Shown here: positions 62,190-64,000 of the stretch, in pieces
Layout: every line of letters starts with the position of its first letter
How positions within the stretch are numbered: the stretch's first letter is position 1
Assembly: GCF_000423545.1 (NCBI RefSeq)
Contig: NZ_KE384030.1
Span: 248,001-312,000, forward strand
DNA length: 64,000 bases
From: Metapseudomonas resinovorans DSM 21078
GTDB taxonomy: Bacteria; Pseudomonadota; Gammaproteobacteria; Pseudomonadales; Pseudomonadaceae
Direction: 5' to 3'
The notes under the pieces: generated by a model
Database searches by the model: none
Told to the model about the DNA's origin: nothing
What the model saw: only the letters and a program-made list of their open reading frames with translations
Position numbers and translations under genes: made by a program

Positions 62190-63536
62190 ATGAACATGCC
62201 GCAGACCGCCCAACTTCCCCTGGCCAGCCAGCTCAAGCTGGACGCCCACTGGATGCCCTTCTCCGCCAACCGCAACTTCCAGCGCGACCCGCGCCTGATC
62301 GTCGCGGCCGAAGGCAGCTGGCTGATCGATGACCAGGGCCGTCGTATCTATGACAGCCTGTCCGGCCTGTGGACCTGCGGCGCCGGTCACTCGCGCAAGG
62401 AAATCCAGGAAGCCGTGGCCAAGCAGCTCGGCACCCTCGACTATTCGCCAGGCTTCCAGTACGGCCACCCGCTGTCCTTCCAGCTGGCCGAGAAAATCGC
62501 CAACCTCACACCGGGCGAGTTGAACCACGTGTTCTTCACCGGTTCCGGCTCCGAGTGCGCCGACACCTCCATCAAGATGGCCCGTGCCTACTGGCGCCTG
62601 AAAGGCCAGCCGCAGAAGACCAAGCTGATCGGCCGCGCCCGTGGTTACCACGGTGTGAACGTCGCCGGCACCGCGCTGGGCGGCATCGGTGGCAACCGCA
62701 AGATGTTCGGCCAACTGATGGACGTCGACCACCTGCCGCACACCCTGCAGCCGGGCCTGGCCTTCACCAAGGGCGCTGCCGAAACCGGCGGCGTGGAGCT
62801 GGCCAACGAGCTGCTCAAGCTGATCGAACTGCATGACGCCTCCAACATCGCCGCCGTGATCGTCGAGCCGATGTCCGGTTCCGCTGGCGTGATCGTCCCG
62901 CCGGCGGGCTACCTGCAGCGCCTGCGCGAAATCTGCGACCAGCACAACATCCTGCTGATCTTCGACGAAGTGATCACCGCCTTCGGTCGCATGGGCACCA
63001 TGACCGGTGCCGAGTACTTCGGCGTGACCCCGGACCTGATGAACGTGGCCAAGCAAATCACCAACGGCGCCATCCCCATGGGCGCGGTGATCGCCAGCCG
63101 CGAGATCTACCAGACCTTCATGAACCAGGCGACGCCGGAATATGCCGTCGAGTTCACCCACGGCTACACCTACTCCGCCCACCCGGTCGCCTGCGCCGCT
63201 GGCCTGGCCGCCCTGGACCTGCTGGAGAAGGAAAACCTGGTGCAGCAATCCGCCGAACTGGCCCCGCACTTCGAGAAGGCCATCCACGGCCTGAAGGGCG
63301 CCAAGCACGTCATCGACATCCGCAACTGCGGCCTGGCCGGTGCCCTGCAGATCGCCCCGCGTGACGGCGACGCCATCGTGCGTCCGTTCGAGGCCGGCAT
63401 GGCCCTGTGGAAGGCCGGTTTCTACGTGCGCTTCGGTGGCGACACCCTGCAATTCGGCCCGACCTTCAACGCCAAGCCGGAAGAACTCGACCGCGTGTTC
63501 GACGCCGTCGGCCAGGCCCTGCAGGGCGTGAATTGA
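62190..63536 (+). CDS. bauA: Beta-alanine--pyruvate aminotransferase
   Basis: A 448-residue class III omega-aminotransferase. PLP Lys lies in NVAKQITNGAIPMGAV; the PLP phosphate site in FFTGSGSECADTSIKMAR; LLIFDEVITAFGR marks the Asp binding the PLP nitrogen. It transfers the amino group of beta-alanine to pyruvate, yielding malonate semialdehyde and alanine. Divergent from bauR and overlapping bauB at TGATG. Confidence 0.93.
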   Translation: MNMPQTAQLPLASQLKLDAHWMPFSANRNFQRDPRLIVAAEGSWLIDDQGRRIYDSLSGLWTCGAGHSRKEIQEAVAKQLGTLDYSPGFQYGHPLSFQLAEKIANLTPGELNHVFFTGSGSECADTSIKMARAYWRLKGQPQKTKLIGRARGYHGVNVAGTALGGIGGNRKMFGQLMDVDHLPHTLQPGLAFTKGAAETGGVELANELLKLIELHDASNIAAVIVEPMSGSAGVIVPPAGYLQRLREICDQHNILLIFDEVITAFGRMGTMTGAEYFGVTPDLMNVAKQITNGAIPMGAVIASREIYQTFMNQATPEYAVEFTHGYTYSAHPVACAAGLAALDLLEKENLVQQSAELAPHFEKAIHGLKGAKHVIDIRNCGLAGALQIAPRDGDAIVRPFEAGMALWKAGFYVRFGGDTLQFGPTFNAKPEELDRVFDAVGQALQGVN

Positions 63537-63823
63537 TGAGTCAACGCCCGCAGGCCGTGCCCACCGTGCAGGTGGATAACGACGAGGTGATCGTCACCGA
63601 GTGGCGCTTCGCCCCCGGTGCCGAAACCGGTCGCCACCGCCATGGTTACGACTACATCGTGGTACCGATGACCAACGGCACCCTGCTGCTGGAAACCCCG
63701 GAGGGCGACAAACACGCCCCCCTGGTGGCCGGCCAGAGCTACTTCCGCAAGGCTGGCGTCGAGCACAACGTGATCAACGCCAGCGACCACGAAGTGGTCT
63801 TCGTGGAAACAGAATTGAAATAG
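63536..63823 (+). CDS. bauB: Cupin-domain protein BauB
   Basis: A 95-residue single-domain cupin. The metal motif is PGAETGRHRHGYDYIVVPMT, with the second half GVEHNVINAS. Function in beta-alanine use is not defined. ATG overlaps the bauA stop, so the genes are translationally coupled. Upstream frame extensions run into bauA. Confidence 0.88.
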   Translation: MSQRPQAVPTVQVDNDEVIVTEWRFAPGAETGRHRHGYDYIVVPMTNGTLLLETPEGDKHAPLVAGQSYFRKAGVEHNVINASDHEVVFVETELK

Positions 63824-63835
63824 TGCACGGACCCA

Positions 63836-63869
63836 CTCCCTCTCCCTCTGGGAGAGGGCCGGGGTGAGG
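63836..63869. repeat. CTCTCCC-type hairpin in the bau operon
   Basis: CTCCCTCTCCCTCTGGGAGA then GGGCCGGGGTGAGGG: stem CCCTCTCCC / GGGAGAGGG around CT. It separates bauB from bauC. Confidence 0.7.
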
Positions 63870-63932
63870 GGGTATCAGCCCCTCCGACTATCCGGCGCCG
63901 CACAGACAATAGCCCTACAAGAGACCCCACCC

Positions 63933-64000
63933 ATGAGCCTCATCCCGCACCTGATCAACGGCGAACGCATCGACGACCAAGGCCGCACCGCAGACGTGTT
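63933..64000 (+). CDS. bauC: Malonate-semialdehyde dehydrogenase BauC (3' end outside window)
   Basis: Only 22 codons are visible: MSLIPHLINGERIDDQGRTA, then DVF. The LINGE..DDQGRTADV opening is the usual start of MmsA-type CoA-acylating or non-acylating aldehyde dehydrogenases, and the position after bauAB matches bauC, which oxidises malonate semialdehyde to acetyl-CoA. No strong ribosome site; GAGACCCCACCC precedes ATG. Confidence 0.82.
   Translation, partial: MSLIPHLINGERIDDQGRTADV

Overview
The window is chromosomal DNA of a high-GC gammaproteobacterium, almost certainly Pseudomonas in the broad P. aeruginosa / P. resinovorans-like sense. The evidence is the gene content (a bauR/bauABC beta-alanine cluster, the adjacent purine transport genes, an FtnA-type ferritin, an Xcp-like type II secretion system, a CueR/CopA/CopZ copper module) and the Pseudomonas-style REP/REPIN repeats between genes. 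All calls come from reading the sequence and from family knowledge; no database search was run.

Layout. 1-1104 is a HipA-type kinase cut by the window edge. The selenocysteine tRNA gene selC follows at 1256-1351, flanked by an inverted repeat and about 850 bp of gene-poor, repeat-rich DNA. 2209-6745 holds small exported or lipid-anchored proteins, a YbaK editing protein, a GNAT acetyltransferase, two tandem DUF4136 lipoproteins, the tRNA methyltransferase CmoM and a MazG-like pyrophosphohydrolase. 6800-11668 is a fatty-acyl module (MaoC hydratase, AraC regulator, FabG-type reductase, FadI-type thiolase). 11795-17125 holds small hypotheticals, an oxidoreductase/LysR pair, a RIO kinase, FtnA and an EamA exporter. 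17091-20705 is the copper module, with two matching CueR promoters. 21012-26106 is a TetR-controlled RND efflux pump, followed by a Bcr/CflA exporter. 27492-34659 carries sensory and redox genes: a PAS protein, a quinone oxidoreductase with its LysR regulator, a MASE1-PAS-GGDEF cyclase and a PepSY/cytochrome b561 pair. 35033-35686 is the queuosine-precursor transporter YhhQ, preceded by a probable preQ1-I riboswitch.

35623-50224 is the most striking block, all on the minus strand. A BvgS/BvgA-like two-component pair is followed by an AA10 lytic polysaccharide monooxygenase (LPMO) with a C-terminal chitin-binding module. A cytochrome b561 comes next, its stop codon overlapping the start of gspC, and then a complete gspC-M operon. 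This looks like a unit for sensing, making, possibly reducing and secreting a chitin-active copper enzyme.

50519-61042 is a nucleobase uptake and salvage region: adenine deaminase, a 2-oxoglutarate oxygenase, a BMP-type ABC importer, an NCS2 permease and a RutR-like TetR regulator. Three similar RutR-type boxes lie in front of the ABC ATPase, BMP and NCS2 permease genes, which suggests a local regulon. 61149-64000 is bauR, bauA, bauB and the start of bauC for beta-alanine catabolism.

The intergenic spaces hold several dispersed repeat families. These include a roughly 128 bp element with REP-like ends present complete or in part at three places, and a 60 bp palindromic element present twice.
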